Assembly (NCBI GenBank): GCA_016745215.1
Contig: CP050890.1
Span: 4,030,001-4,094,000 of the forward strand
Source: Thiohalocapsa sp. PB-PSB1
Lineage (GTDB): Bacteria; Pseudomonadota; Gammaproteobacteria; Chromatiales; Chromatiaceae
Length of the DNA: 64,000 bases
Reading direction: 5' to 3'
The position numbers and the translations under genes are program-made. Under the pieces are notes generated by a model. That model saw nothing but the letters and a program-made list of their open reading frames with translations, did no database searches and had not been told where the DNA came from. This document shows positions 1 to 8,252 of the stretch, in pieces; position 1 is the first letter of the stretch, and every line of letters begins with the position of its first letter.

Positions 1-1371
1 CCAGGTCAGGTTATTGACGCCCGGCCGCAGCAGCGGATGAATGTCGCTGCAAATGACCACCTCACGTCCATTCGACCACAGGGCTTCATGTCGGCAATGA
101 TCTATATACCATCCGGACACCGGCTCTGCGTTCACCGTTCCGCTGATGGTTTCCGATTGTTTGCCAACGGGCATTAGAAACGCCAACTCTACCAGTTGCT
201 GGCGAACAAAAAAGCCGGATGACGGGGTTACGATGACTGGTTCGGCGGGCTCGGCGACCGCGGCGGTAATGGAAACAATCTGCGCTTGCACAGACCAGTA
301 GTTGCCGGTCGCATCGGACCCGCCGATCATGATCTCCCGATGCTCGGCAAACTTCGAGAGATCCGGCGCATCGGCACTCAGGGCATCGCTGGAAAATGCG
401 GTGCCACTGTTGTCGTCGAGATGCAGGTTGATGTAATACGCTTGTAAAGCACCCGGCTGGACGCTGCCCCAGTTGGTCAGCACATGCATTGCGTCGGAAT
501 AGCTGTTGATGATATCGACGAATACAGGCTCCGTGGTGGAGTCGCTCTGAAAGCTGTATCCACCGGCACGCAACGTGAATCCATAGCCGGCGATCTTGGG
601 ATGCTGATAGTGACCCATCTCCGGGTTCGGGTCGGAATCGGGCAGATTCAGATCCAATCGATAGCTTCCGGAGAGTTCAACGCCGGGCTGGAGCATGCCT
701 CCAAATGCAAAGCCCGGGTCGTAGACATCGGTGATGGAAGCCACGATTTGGAATGTGCCGGGGGGCGGCGTGTCGTCGCTGGACAGTTGTTGCGAATCGA
801 TACGAACGCGAAAATCGTAGTAGTTTCCGGTGCTGCCTTGGCCGGAAAAGTAGATGTTCTTTTCCTGGAAGTCACTCAAATCCACTGGTGCTGCGGGAAG
901 TGCATCGGAGTTGAACGCGGTCGCTGACGGATCGTAGAAGTCGACATCCATGTGATCGACCCTGGACCCATTGGGCAGGGGCAGATTATTCATGGCACTG
1001 CCGACATGCAACCCATCGCCCCATGAGTTGTTGGCAACGTCGGCGATGTACATTCCGTGTGGTTGGGCATGCGTCGCGCTGGCAAAGGTCAGGGTTCCGA
1101 TCTCGAAGCTCATGGAGACCTTGGTCGGATCTTGCGGGAAATGCCCGTTCCCGGGATGCGCATCCTGGTCCGGCGCAGTCCTGTCGTAGCTGTAATAGCC
1201 GGTCACGCGCTGACCGACCTGAACCTGCCCAGCGAGGGCATTGTCGTAATCGTTGAGACTTTCTACGGTTCCAGTAATTTGGATCCTGATGACCTCGGCC
1301 GTGACAGTTGTCGAAAACAGGGTGCCCACCAGCGCCATCACGATCGGCATCGAGCGAGGGATTGTCATCAT
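1..1371 (-). CDS. Secreted repeat protein, C-terminus cut by window edge
   Basis: The frame is open for 457 codons from an ATG at 1371 (or the adjacent in-frame ATG at 1368) to position 1, so the C-terminus is missing. GGAG lies 8 bases upstream of the ATG. The first ~27 residues form a signal peptide (MTIPRSMPIVMALVGTLFST, then TVTA). The mature part holds two copies of a ~60-residue unit: compare DPSATAFNSDALPAAPVDLS with DDNSGTAFSSDALSADAPDL, each followed about 20 residues later by TGNYYDFRVRI or TGNYWSVQAQI. After the second copy comes a proline-bounded segment (VTPSSGFFVRQQLVELAF) resembling a beta-sandwich domain. I infer an exported beta-rich surface protein and cannot assign a function. 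Confidence 0.75.
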   Translation of the reverse strand, partial: MMTIPRSMPIVMALVGTLFSTTVTAEVIRIQITGTVESLNDYDNALAGQVQVGQRVTGYYSYDRTAPDQDAHPGNGHFPQDPTKVSMSFEIGTLTFASATHAQPHGMYIADVANNSWGDGLHVGSAMNNLPLPNGSRVDHMDVDFYDPSATAFNSDALPAAPVDLSDFQEKNIYFSGQGSTGNYYDFRVRIDSQQLSSDDTPPPGTFQIVASITDVYDPGFAFGGMLQPGVELSGSYRLDLNLPDSDPNPEMGHYQHPKIAGYGFTLRAGGYSFQSDSTTEPVFVDIINSYSDAMHVLTNWGSVQPGALQAYYINLHLDDNSGTAFSSDALSADAPDLSKFAEHREIMIGGSDATGNYWSVQAQIVSITAAVAEPAEPVIVTPSSGFFVRQQLVELAFLMPVGKQSETISGTVNAEPVSGWYIDHCRHEALWSNGREVVICSDIHPLLRPGVNNLTW

Positions 1372-1890
1372 CGGATGTTCTCCAGGGAAATTGCCAAGCA
1401 TGTCAAATCGACCGTCGCTGATGTTCGAGCTCGAGCGACGACCATGAGCTTAGCTCCAAATCCGCTGGGCAAGCGTGAGCAACGTCAAATTCTGGGAGAT
1501 CCAATCCGGATCGGGGCTGCACGGCGTTACCTGCTGCGGCGGCTCCGTGTACGCTGTGCACCGGGTAGCTGAGCAGGACGAGGGTAGGGTTTGACCAGCC
1601 GGACGCCAGTCAGGCAACGTCCCAACCTCGAGCTCGGAACCGGAGACGATGAGACCGGTGGAGCGGATGCCGACCCTTCGCGGGCATTTGCGGATGGATT
1701 CGGTGCCGATGCTGGGGTACTGGATCTGGTTTTCGTCCACCCAATTGTTGCCGTCCCAGACCGCCGAGGGCCTGTGGTGAGGAAGCTGTGGTCAAGGCGA
1801 TGGCGGCGAGACGAGAAGTAGCAGATCAAGAACAGCGTCCTATTAATGATTCTCGGACAGGCACAATGAGCGCCGTGGGAGTTCGCCAGC
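1372..1890. other. Intergenic stretch, no convincing gene
   Basis: Several open frames cross this stretch but none has a start with a ribosome site. A minus-strand frame at 1450-1740 contains a protein-like run (VDENQIQYPSIGTESIRK) that continues upstream without a start, so it may be a frameshifted remnant of a small secreted protein. Confidence 0.4.
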
Positions 1891-2196
1891 CTAGCCGCGG
1901 CGACCGAATCCCGATGGGCGGCGGTCGTACCCGGAAAGATCATCGATGTCGTAGCTCCAGATTTTTACCCGCTCGGTCGGATGCAGCACGCATCGTCCAT
2001 TCCAGAGGCGTACAAGCGAAAGGTCCGCAAGGCTCTGTCCGCGCATTGCCGCATCCGGAAATGCGTCTAACCAATCGCCCAACTCCTCCGTGGTAGGCAA
2101 CGGACAGGGTCGCCACGGGGCCTCGCCATTGATGGACTGACGGACCGCGGTCGCAAAACGCTCGGCGACCTTCCGCCGTATTGATCCGTTCGCAAG
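1891..2196 (-). pseudogene. C-terminal remnant, PIN-domain-like
   Basis: This frame continues in register directly after the stop codon (TAA, 2199-2197) of the ATPase remnant upstream and reads about 100 residues to a TAG at 1891. It has no start of its own apart from an internal TTG at 2100. The tail (DLSLVRLWNGRCVLHPTERV, KIWSYDIDDLSGYDRRP) resembles from memory the C-terminus of VapC-like PIN proteins. No N-terminal acidic residues of a PIN domain are present, so it would not be functional. The family call is an inference. Confidence 0.4.
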
Positions 2197-2826
2197 TTAG
2201 GAGATGTGGCGACCGGTCTCGTAGATCGCCGCAAGCGGAAGAAGCAGGTTCGCACCTTCTTTGAAGAAGTGACGCAGCTCAGCGCGGGCTCGGTCTCTCT
2301 GCTGGTTCTTGCCGGTGCAGGGAATTTTCGGCTCGATACCGCCGCGTGCAACGTTGTTGTACCGCACCAAGACTTCATGGCTGTAGGATTTCGCGGCCTC
2401 GTCCAGGACATACAGCGGCACACTTGACGCTGGCGTGGCGATCGTCTCCGATATCACCCGCATGCTCTCCGATGTGACCTCAATCTGAATCTCGAAGTCA
2501 TGCTGATCAGATAGACCTTGGCTACTCTCGGCCCCTATGCTGCAGCGAAAGCCAAATCGCCCAGGTTGATCCGTACCCCGCGCACCACCGGCAGGGCAGT
2601 AGACAAGGTCTCTGATGGTGCCGCGCACTCGCTGGTGTTGCGACTGAACAGCGCTCATCAGGTCGTCCAGCCGCCGGCCCTCCGCCAGCCAGGACAAGAA
2701 GCGTATGCCTTCGATCGCGTTACTCTTGCCTGAGGCGTTGGCCCCGATGAGCAGCGACAGTGGCGCCAAAGGCAATGTCGCTTCCTAGAAGCTCTTGAAA
2801 TTCAGAAGCGAAAGACTGTTGAGCAT
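2197..2826 (-). pseudogene. P-loop ATPase (OLD/AAA-like) remnant with in-frame amber codon
   Basis: Starting at ATG 2826 the frame reads MLNSLSLLNFKSF, then TAG, then EATLPLAPLSLLIGANASGK. The Walker A motif GANASGKSN and the preceding strand are typical of the SMC/OLD-like ATPases that start with a short NFKSF strand. The amber codon sits where a normal residue belongs, and a second stop (TAA) ends the frame about 190 codons after Walker A, before any ABC signature or Walker B motif. The gene is therefore dead or severely shortened. Adjacent fragments up to 3120 look equally decayed, which suggests a former accessory or defence locus. Confidence 0.6.
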
Positions 2827-2844
2827 TGGAAACCTCGACAAATA

Positions 2845-3120
2845 TTACACGTGATGGTTTTCCAAGGCACAGCCCAGCAAGCGGGCGACCTCGGCATCGG
2901 TTACCCAATGCGGCATCGGCAACTGGCCGATAAAGCGCAGCATCCTGGCCAGGTGCTCGCGTTGCGTCCAGTAGTCGGCGATCTCGGTCTTGAGATAGTC
3001 GAATGAATTGTCTCCTCATTGGTTATCCGATATCGACTCGCTTCCTGTGAAAGGCGATGTCGAACCACTCCGGCAGCGCTAGAGCGAGCTGGAACTCTTG
3101 CCGATCCAGCAAATAGCCGC
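2845..3120 (-). pseudogene. Two protein-like fragments in adjacent frames
   Basis: Two frames read like protein but have no starts. The first runs from the RLP stop codon at about 3120 to a TAA at 3023 (LLDRQEFQLALALPEWFDIA). The second runs from 3015 to a TAA at 2845 (FDYLKTEIADYWTQREHLAR, then MLRFIGQLPMPHWV). They are probably pieces of one gene broken by a frameshift. I do not recognise the family. Confidence 0.4.
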
Positions 3121-4251
3121 CTAAGCACTCAATGCGGCGATCATTTCGCGCACTCCGTCGCCAATCCGATCACCCAGGCGTAACAGCCCGCCGCCTAGCA
3201 GGTAGACGCAATCGTCACCGTACATCGAGCGCATGTCGGCCATTCGGTCGAGCGTCATGCCACCGCCCGGGCTGGGTAGGATCGGGATGCCATGACCTGA
3301 AGGGTCGGTACAGGCGGCGGCGATTTCGCGGCATTCAGCGTGCGAATAGCCAAATCGGCCGCTGACATTGGGGAAAATAGAGATATCCGCTCCCGCTAGC
3401 CGCGCCAGCGTGCCAAACAGCATGCCGTGGCTGTAACCGTTGTCCGCCGAACTCGCGAATGCGCCCAAATGGGATGGATGCGCCATGATGGGCAGGCCGA
3501 ATTCGGGATCGCGCGCCAAACAGTTGATGGCGTCGTAGCCGAATAGCCCCGGCATGATTAATACTCCGTCAGCCCCGGCCTGTTTGGCGAACAGTGCATC
3601 GTCGTGCAATTGGTTGCCATGGCCGTTCATGGTCGCGAAATACAACCCGCGAGTGGTGTCGCCGGCATCGGCTCGTTTGGCATTGGCACGCGCTGCCGCT
3701 TGCGCCAGCGCGGGGACGCGGTCGCGAAACGGTGCCGCGGGCTGGTTGGCCAGGCCGTGATCTTCCTTGACGATGTCGGCGCCGGCTCGCAGGGTCGCAT
3801 AGCAGAGTTTGGCCAGATCGCCGGTGTTGGTTCCCTGCGGCTTGAGTACCGGACAGACCAGCCCGCCACGCTCCCGTCCGATCAGTCGGCGCAGTCCATC
3901 AATGCCGAACCGGGCTCCGGGAAACAATGCCGTTAGTCGCGCGCAGGGGCGAAAATCCACTACCTTGATGCCTTGTTGCATCGAGGTATTACCATAGATG
4001 ACATTGATGAGTTGGTTCAGGCTATCGCCGACCGCATCCATGGAGTAGCTGAGCACGGCATTGTAGACCTGGTCAGCGGAGGCAGTCACCGAGGTCACCT
4101 GGCCAAGCACCAGGTTTTCGATGTATCCGGTGGGCACGAGATCTCGCGGAATTTCGACCGTTTGCTCTAATGCAATGGCGCCGGCACGTTGTTCGGCATC
4201 GGGCATTGAATCGGCCAGGATACGGTAGCTAACGGTAAATCGCTCGGCCAT
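3121..4251 (-). CDS. RuBisCO-like protein (form IV)
   Basis: 376 residues, shorter than true RuBisCO large subunits (about 450-480). The barrel signatures are visible: CPVLKPQGTN (Lys137, equivalent to Lys175 of plant RuBisCO), GADIVKEDHGLANQ (Lys162 and Asp164, equivalent to Lys201 and Asp203), MAHPSH (258-261), PSPGGG and LLGGG phosphate loops. The metal-binding Glu204 is replaced by His165 and the loop-6 lysine is not recognisable (NVSGRFGYS), so carboxylation of ribulose bisphosphate is not expected. It is the last gene of an operon and its ATG overlaps the upstream transketolase subunit stop. Known form IV enzymes enolise or isomerise phosphorylated sugars such as methylthioribulose phosphate or act on apionate intermediates. 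Which substrate is used here cannot be read from the sequence. Confidence 0.9.
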   Translation of the reverse strand: MAERFTVSYRILADSMPDAEQRAGAIALEQTVEIPRDLVPTGYIENLVLGQVTSVTASADQVYNAVLSYSMDAVGDSLNQLINVIYGNTSMQQGIKVVDFRPCARLTALFPGARFGIDGLRRLIGRERGGLVCPVLKPQGTNTGDLAKLCYATLRAGADIVKEDHGLANQPAAPFRDRVPALAQAAARANAKRADAGDTTRGLYFATMNGHGNQLHDDALFAKQAGADGVLIMPGLFGYDAINCLARDPEFGLPIMAHPSHLGAFASSADNGYSHGMLFGTLARLAGADISIFPNVSGRFGYSHAECREIAAACTDPSGHGIPILPSPGGGMTLDRMADMRSMYGDDCVYLLGGGLLRLGDRIGDGVREMIAALSA

Positions 4252-5255
4252 TAGAGCGCCTCCGCCTTCAGCAGAGAATGCACCGCTTCGACCCGCGCTT
4301 CCCCCAGATCCGCTTCGGATATGCCGAAATCGGTGGCTGCCAAGCGTTCGATAGCTCGCACCAATGCCAGTGCATCCAGTCCGTAATAACGCATCAGATA
4401 GGGGCGCGATCCTCCATGCGCATAGGTGTCTTTTAGTCCCAATCTGATCAGACGCTTGCCGACACCGGCATCCGCCATGGTTTCCGCGACCAGGCTACCA
4501 ACGCCGCCTTCGGTCAGATGGTTTTCCAGCACCACCACACCCAGGCGCACCGATCCGAGATGATCCAGCAGCGCCGTTGGGTCGAATGGCTTAATGGTGT
4601 GCAGGTGCAGATGCCGAATCGATACCCCAGCCTGGCTCAGGGCGGAGCGGGCGCGCAATGCCTCTTCGGTACAGATGCCAGAGGTGATCACCAGCACATC
4701 TTGACCGCTGGAGAGTTCGCGCATTTCGCCCACCTGGATTGGGCGATCGAAAAGACGCGGTACCGAGCCGCGCAATACCCGGCACCAGACCGGCCCGTCG
4801 ATGCTGTCCGCCGCTGCGCAAATGTTCTCCACCTCGGTCGCGTCGCCGGTTTCCAGAATTGTCATGTTGGGAATCGAGCGCATTACCGCGATGTCTTCGA
4901 TCGCCTGATGGGTCATGCCGCCCGGTGTTGTCACGCCAGGTAGGAAGCCCATTAGCCGGACCTTGCGTCGCGGATAGGCGATGGAGGCCACCAGCTGATC
5001 GTAAGGACGACGATACATAAAAACGCCGAAGGTGTGAACAAAAGGCCGGAAGCCTGCCAGGCCAAGTCCGCCGGCAAAGCTCATCATGTTTTGTTCGGCC
5101 ATGCCCAGGGATAAAAAACGCTCCGGGTGCCGGTCGCGAAAGCCGTCGATTTCACAACTGGAGGTCAGATCCGCCGATAGGCACAGGACATCGGGGTTAG
5201 CCAGCGCATGCGCTTCGAAAGCTGCCGCATAGGGGCGATTGACCATCTCGATCAT
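4251..5255 (-). CDS. Transketolase, C-terminal (Pyr plus C-domain) subunit
   Basis: 334 residues covering the pyrimidine-binding and C-terminal domains of transketolase as a separate polypeptide. The N-terminal part has ADLTSSCEIDGFRDRHPERF and GMAEQNMMSFAGGLGLAGFR, which carries the catalytic glutamate that activates thiamine. The C-terminal domain has the VVLENHLTEGGVGSLVAE pattern of transketolase and DXS. Its start overlaps the stop of the TPP-binding subunit by 4 bases, and its stop overlaps the RuBisCO-like gene start, so the three are translationally coupled. With the upstream gene it should form a heterotetrameric transketolase or DXS-like enzyme acting on ketose phosphates. Confidence 0.9.
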   Translation of the reverse strand: MIEMVNRPYAAAFEAHALANPDVLCLSADLTSSCEIDGFRDRHPERFLSLGMAEQNMMSFAGGLGLAGFRPFVHTFGVFMYRRPYDQLVASIAYPRRKVRLMGFLPGVTTPGGMTHQAIEDIAVMRSIPNMTILETGDATEVENICAAADSIDGPVWCRVLRGSVPRLFDRPIQVGEMRELSSGQDVLVITSGICTEEALRARSALSQAGVSIRHLHLHTIKPFDPTALLDHLGSVRLGVVVLENHLTEGGVGSLVAETMADAGVGKRLIRLGLKDTYAHGGSRPYLMRYYGLDALALVRAIERLAATDFGISEADLGEARVEAVHSLLKAEAL

Positions 5256-6214
5256 TTGCTTTGCACCCTGACCGAGGCTGGTTGTGACGGGCGCGCGAGG
5301 TCGATCGGATCGATCCCTAGGTCGGCGGCGATGGAGTGATTCATGCGAGCACGTTCCTGTTCGGAGTTAAAGCGGACATAGTGCAGGCGCGGAAAGCGCT
5401 CCCGCAATATCGGCATGCCTTGGAAAGGGTTGCTGTGGGCGAGGATGATGAGCGGTTGTCCGGCATGCGGCTCGTTTGCCGCATCGCGCATGGCAGTGAG
5501 GTCATGGCCGTCGATCTCCAGGCAGGTGGCACCGAAAGCCCGGAATTTCGAGCTGATATCGCGCACATCCATCACCGTGGTCATGGCGCCATCGCATTGC
5601 TGATGGTTCACATCCATAATCGCGAAAACCGAGTCGATGCCGTGGTGAGCACAGGCTTGCACAGCCTCCCAGGTTTGACCCTCCTGTACTTCGCCATCGG
5701 ACATAAAGACCCATGTCCGCCCGCTATGCTGGCGCCGTCGCCGTCCCCAGGCCAACCCGGCGGCGGTCGACAGACCGATACCTAGGGTGCCGTTATGCAC
5801 CTCCATGCCCGGCGAGTGTTCGGCGCCGATCATTTCGACGCTCGATCCGTCCTGGTTGAACAGTTGCAACCCCTCGGGCGCCATGCGGCCGACCTCGATC
5901 AGGGCGGCATAGGCGACCAGGGCATAATGGGCCGGAGCAATAAACAGGCGATCGAGATCGGGTTCGGCGGGTCCGTTGTATCCCGCCCCGGTGCGATAGG
6001 CGGTGTTGCTGGCCGACGGCACGCCGGCAAAAGGCGCTGGGATCATCGGCAGGGTCGGCGCACCCAGCACCAGTTGTTCGTTGTACAGCCATGCAAGCTG
6101 TTCCGCCGCCGAGCAGGCCTGCGATAGATAGCCGCCGTTGTTGCGCATGACGTGTTCGAAGACCCGTCTGCGAATGCCCAATGCGACTTGTTCGGTGGTT
6201 TGTTTGTTGCTCAT
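5252..6214 (-). CDS. Transketolase, N-terminal (TPP-binding) subunit
   Basis: 320 residues. The thiamine diphosphate motif is SDGEVQEGQTWEA (172-184) ending in DVNHQQCDG, with the metal-ligand Asn203. Other transketolase features are APAHYAL and EVHNGTLGIGLSTAAG. Separate N and C subunits occur in archaea and in scattered bacterial accessory pathways, while the housekeeping enzyme is one chain, so this is probably a pathway-specific enzyme. GGAGACAAG precedes the ATG at 6214. It is the first intact gene of the transketolase-RLP operon. A truncated reading frame upstream ends next to its ribosome site, so the operon may once have been longer. Confidence 0.9.
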   Translation of the reverse strand: MSNKQTTEQVALGIRRRVFEHVMRNNGGYLSQACSAAEQLAWLYNEQLVLGAPTLPMIPAPFAGVPSASNTAYRTGAGYNGPAEPDLDRLFIAPAHYALVAYAALIEVGRMAPEGLQLFNQDGSSVEMIGAEHSPGMEVHNGTLGIGLSTAAGLAWGRRRRQHSGRTWVFMSDGEVQEGQTWEAVQACAHHGIDSVFAIMDVNHQQCDGAMTTVMDVRDISSKFRAFGATCLEIDGHDLTAMRDAANEPHAGQPLIILAHSNPFQGMPILRERFPRLHYVRFNSEQERARMNHSIAADLGIDPIDLARPSQPASVRVQSK

Positions 6215-6226
6215 CTTGTCTCCGTG

Positions 6227-6386
6227 TCAGTCTGCATTTGGATCGGTCCTAATGTTGACGGTCATCATGTCGGCTGTTGCGGTGCCAAACCTGGATCTTG
6301 AGACTGTACCAACGATGATTGAACCTTCACCAAGGACATTGATCAGACCTAGCCATGCTCTAATGGGAGTGAGGTCAGCACTGATG
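6227..6386 (-). pseudogene. 3' end of a gene cut off by the element at 6387
   Basis: A minus-strand frame (DLTPIRAWLGLINVLGEGSI, then TVSRSRFGTATADMMTVNIR) ends with a TGA at 6229-6227, eight bases before the transketolase ATG. It runs upstream straight into the inverted-repeat element inserted at 6387. Beyond the element, 6530-6690 contains protein-like segments in shifted frames (AVATGIIDTYLQRM, FVADRMLELAFN) that faintly recall a short-chain dehydrogenase. This is probably the relic of a former first operon gene. The assignment is weak. Confidence 0.4.
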
Positions 6387-6518
6387 GGCCTTGTTCGTAA
6401 CTCCGACCAACTGACCGGCATGTGCTTGGGGATTGTCCGTAAGACTTGGTTTTTAAATTTAAAATACGGTTGCTCTGGAGGTTAACCCTGAGTCTTGGCC
6501 GAGCTTATGAACAAGGCC
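6387..6518. mobile_element. MITE-like element, family 1, copy A (132 bp)
   Basis: The element begins GGCCTTGTTC and ends GAACAAGGCC, a perfect 10-bp terminal inverted repeat that extends imperfectly to about 24 bp. It is bounded on both sides by the 9-bp direct repeat GCACTGATG (6378-6386 and 6519-6527), the footprint of transposition. It encodes no protein. A second copy lies at 44736-44863. The end sequence and 9-bp duplication resemble IS903-type IS5-family ends, so such a transposase may mobilise it. That link is inferred. Confidence 0.8.
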
Positions 6519-6788
6519 GCACTGATGTATCGGCGGCGGGATTGAAAGCCAGCTCCAGCATCCGGTCGGCGACAAAAGCAGGAGAGCTGAAGGCAGCTTA
6601 GGTGGAGCCCTGTACCATGCGTTGCAAATAGGTATCGATGATACCAGTGGCAACCGCGTGGACGCGCAGGCCATTGTCGCTTTCTTCTGGAAGGAAAAGG
6701 GGAAGGAGAAGAAGGAAAAGGACACCAGGATAGAGGAAGGAAAAGGACACCTATATAAGTCACAAGCTTCATCGATTGTAGCCCAGCT

Positions 6789-6900
6789 TCGCGATGTCGT
6801 CTGACTTCGCGATGCCGCCCGACTGCGCAATATCGCGGACTCCGCAATATCGCCCGACTCCGCGGTGTCGCTCGACTCCACGATGTGGCCCAACTCGCCG
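6789..6900. repeat. Degenerate 17-18-bp tandem repeat, about 6 units
   Basis: Successive units follow the pattern GCRATRTCGCCCGACTYC, for example gcgatgccgcccgactgc and gcaatatcgcccgactcc, with drift between units. There are no unique spacers, so it is not a CRISPR array. Confidence 0.6.
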
Positions 6901-7004
6901 ATCTGTCACCGATCTCATGGAGGTGCACAACGCGCGCATGAGCGGCTCCGTCCGCTCGATGCGCGGTTGACTGATGTTCTACCTTTAGATGGGTGTCCCG
7001 TCTT

Positions 7005-7150
7005 AGCGCCGTCCCGTCTTAGCGCCGTCTTAGCGGATGTCCCGTCTTAGCGGTCTTAGCGGCGTCGGAGTGTGGGTGTCCAGTGTCGTCCCGTCGGAGT
7101 GTGGGTGTCCAGTGTCGTCCCGGGTGTCCAGTGTCGTCCCGTGTCGTCGG
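7005..7150. repeat. Nested short tandem repeats
   Basis: First comes a block of units built on gtcttagcg(ccgtccc), then a 29-bp unit beginning gtcggagtgtgggtgtccag that occurs twice followed by partial copies. Pure repeat expansion with no sign of coding. Confidence 0.6.
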
Positions 7151-7378
7151 CGCGTGCATGTCGTCCACACCTGGGTGTCCTGTTTTGCGCCGGTTCTCCG
7201 CGGACCGTCGGGAACATCAGGTGCAACATTGCAAGCAATAGACGGAAACAGCCGATGGGATGGGCTAAAGGACAATCCAGTGCTGAACTCGAAACATTGC
7301 ACGGTGCAGTGTACTGTGTACTACCCGACAACGGACGCGACAAACAACGCGAAATCAATCCTGATGGTGACTCAAAAG

Positions 7379-7413
7379 AAACGGCTTAGCCTCGATTGAA
7401 GCTAAGCCGTTGT
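7379..7413 (-). terminator. Intrinsic terminator after tRNA-Lys
   Basis: The inverted repeat aacggcttagc / gctaagccgtt has an 11-bp stem and an 11-base loop. On the minus strand it is followed by TTTCTTTT. It lies 7 bases past the 3' end of the tRNA gene. Confidence 0.75.
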
Positions 7414-7419
7414 ATTGAT

Positions 7420-7495
7420 TGGTGCGCCCTGCTGGGTTCGAACCAGCGACCACCTGATTAAAAGTCAGATGCTCTACCAACTGAGCTAAGGGCGC
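7420..7495 (-). tRNA. tRNA-Lys (anticodon TTT)
   Basis: Minus-strand sequence begins GCGCCCTTAGCTCAGTTGGT and ends with the matching acceptor arm plus an encoded CCA. The anticodon loop reads CTTTTAA and the T-arm contains GGTTCGAACC. All arms pair normally. Confidence 0.97.
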
Positions 7496-7574
7496 TTGCT
7501 AGAGTGGACCGTTATTGTAGCTGACTCGGCAGGAACAGGAAAGTTCCGCTGTCGCGTTGGCTGAAATCGCACAT

Positions 7575-8252
7575 TCAGCGATAGCGCGTGGGGTCCGGCA
7601 AGCCCGCGGCGTTGAAGCCCGCGGCGCGTATTCTACAGGAATCGCAGAGGCCACAGGCGCGGCCTTGGGCATCGGCCTGATAGCAGGAGACGGTGAGGCT
7701 GTAGTCGACGCCGAGTTGGTTGCCGCGGCGAATGATGTCGGCTTTGCTCAGGTCGATCAACGGGGCGTTGATTTGCGGGCCATGGCCCTCGACACCGGCC
7801 TTGGTTGCGAGATCCGCCAGCTGTTGAAATGCCGCAATGAACTCGGGTCGGCAGTCCGGATAGCCGGAGTAGTCGAGAGCGTTCACCCCAATCACGATGC
7901 GCGCCGCACCGATCACCTCGGCCTGCCCCAGGGCTAGGGCTAGCAACAGGGTATTGCGTGCTGGCACGTAGGTCACCGGTATCCCGGTTGTGGGCACCTC
8001 GGGCACGGCGATGTGCGCATCAGTCAGAGCGGAGCCGCCGATCGTGCCGAGATCCATCTTGATGATGCGATGGCTGGCCGCGCCAACAGAGCTTGCGACG
8101 CGGCATGCCGCATCGAGTTCGGAACGATGGCGCTGGCCATAGTCAATACTTAGCGCATGGCAGGCCAAACCCTGTTCGCGCGCGATGGCAAGGGCCGTGG
8201 CGGAATCGAGCCCGCCGGAGAGCAGGACGACGGCCTTGGTCTGTTCATGCAT
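7575..8252 (-). CDS. queC: 7-cyano-7-deazaguanine synthase QueC
   Basis: 225 residues. QueC uses ATP to convert 7-carboxy-7-deazaguanine to preQ0 with ammonia, in queuosine biosynthesis. The N-terminal PP-loop motif LLSGGLDSAT binds ATP, and the C-terminus carries the zinc motif with cysteines in SCYQADAQGRACGLCDSCRI. Length and domain order are normal. No other queuosine gene adjoins it and no preQ1 riboswitch was noticed upstream. Confidence 0.96.
   Translation of the reverse strand: MHEQTKAVVLLSGGLDSATALAIAREQGLACHALSIDYGQRHRSELDAACRVASSVGAASHRIIKMDLGTIGGSALTDAHIAVPEVPTTGIPVTYVPARNTLLLALALGQAEVIGAARIVIGVNALDYSGYPDCRPEFIAAFQQLADLATKAGVEGHGPQINAPLIDLSKADIIRRGNQLGVDYSLTVSCYQADAQGRACGLCDSCRIRAAGFNAAGLPDPTRYR

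Larger units (their letters stand above)
6519..7378. other. Non-coding, repeat-rich stretch
   Basis: No credible gene. It holds faint dehydrogenase-like fragments (6530-6690), a purine-rich run with two GGAAAAGGACACC repeats (6710-6752), and two degenerate tandem-repeat blocks listed separately. The minus-strand frame at 6459-6893 is low-complexity translation of these repeats. Confidence 0.5.

Noticed and set aside
2197..2826. Alternative genetic code or stop-codon readthrough across the window
   Set aside because: Intact genes here end normally at TAG, TAA and TGA, so the in-frame stops in this ATPase are best read as decay.
3121..4251. Genuine carbon-fixing RuBisCO large subunit
   Set aside because: Length 376, Glu204 replaced by His165, no loop-6 lysine and no small subunit or activase gene nearby. 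It is form IV.
6789..7150. CRISPR array
   Set aside because: Units are contiguous and degenerate, with no unique spacers of even length. No cas genes nearby.
7420..7495. tRNA-Lys as an integration site of an island
   Set aside because: No integrase gene and no repeat of the tRNA 3' end was found downstream.
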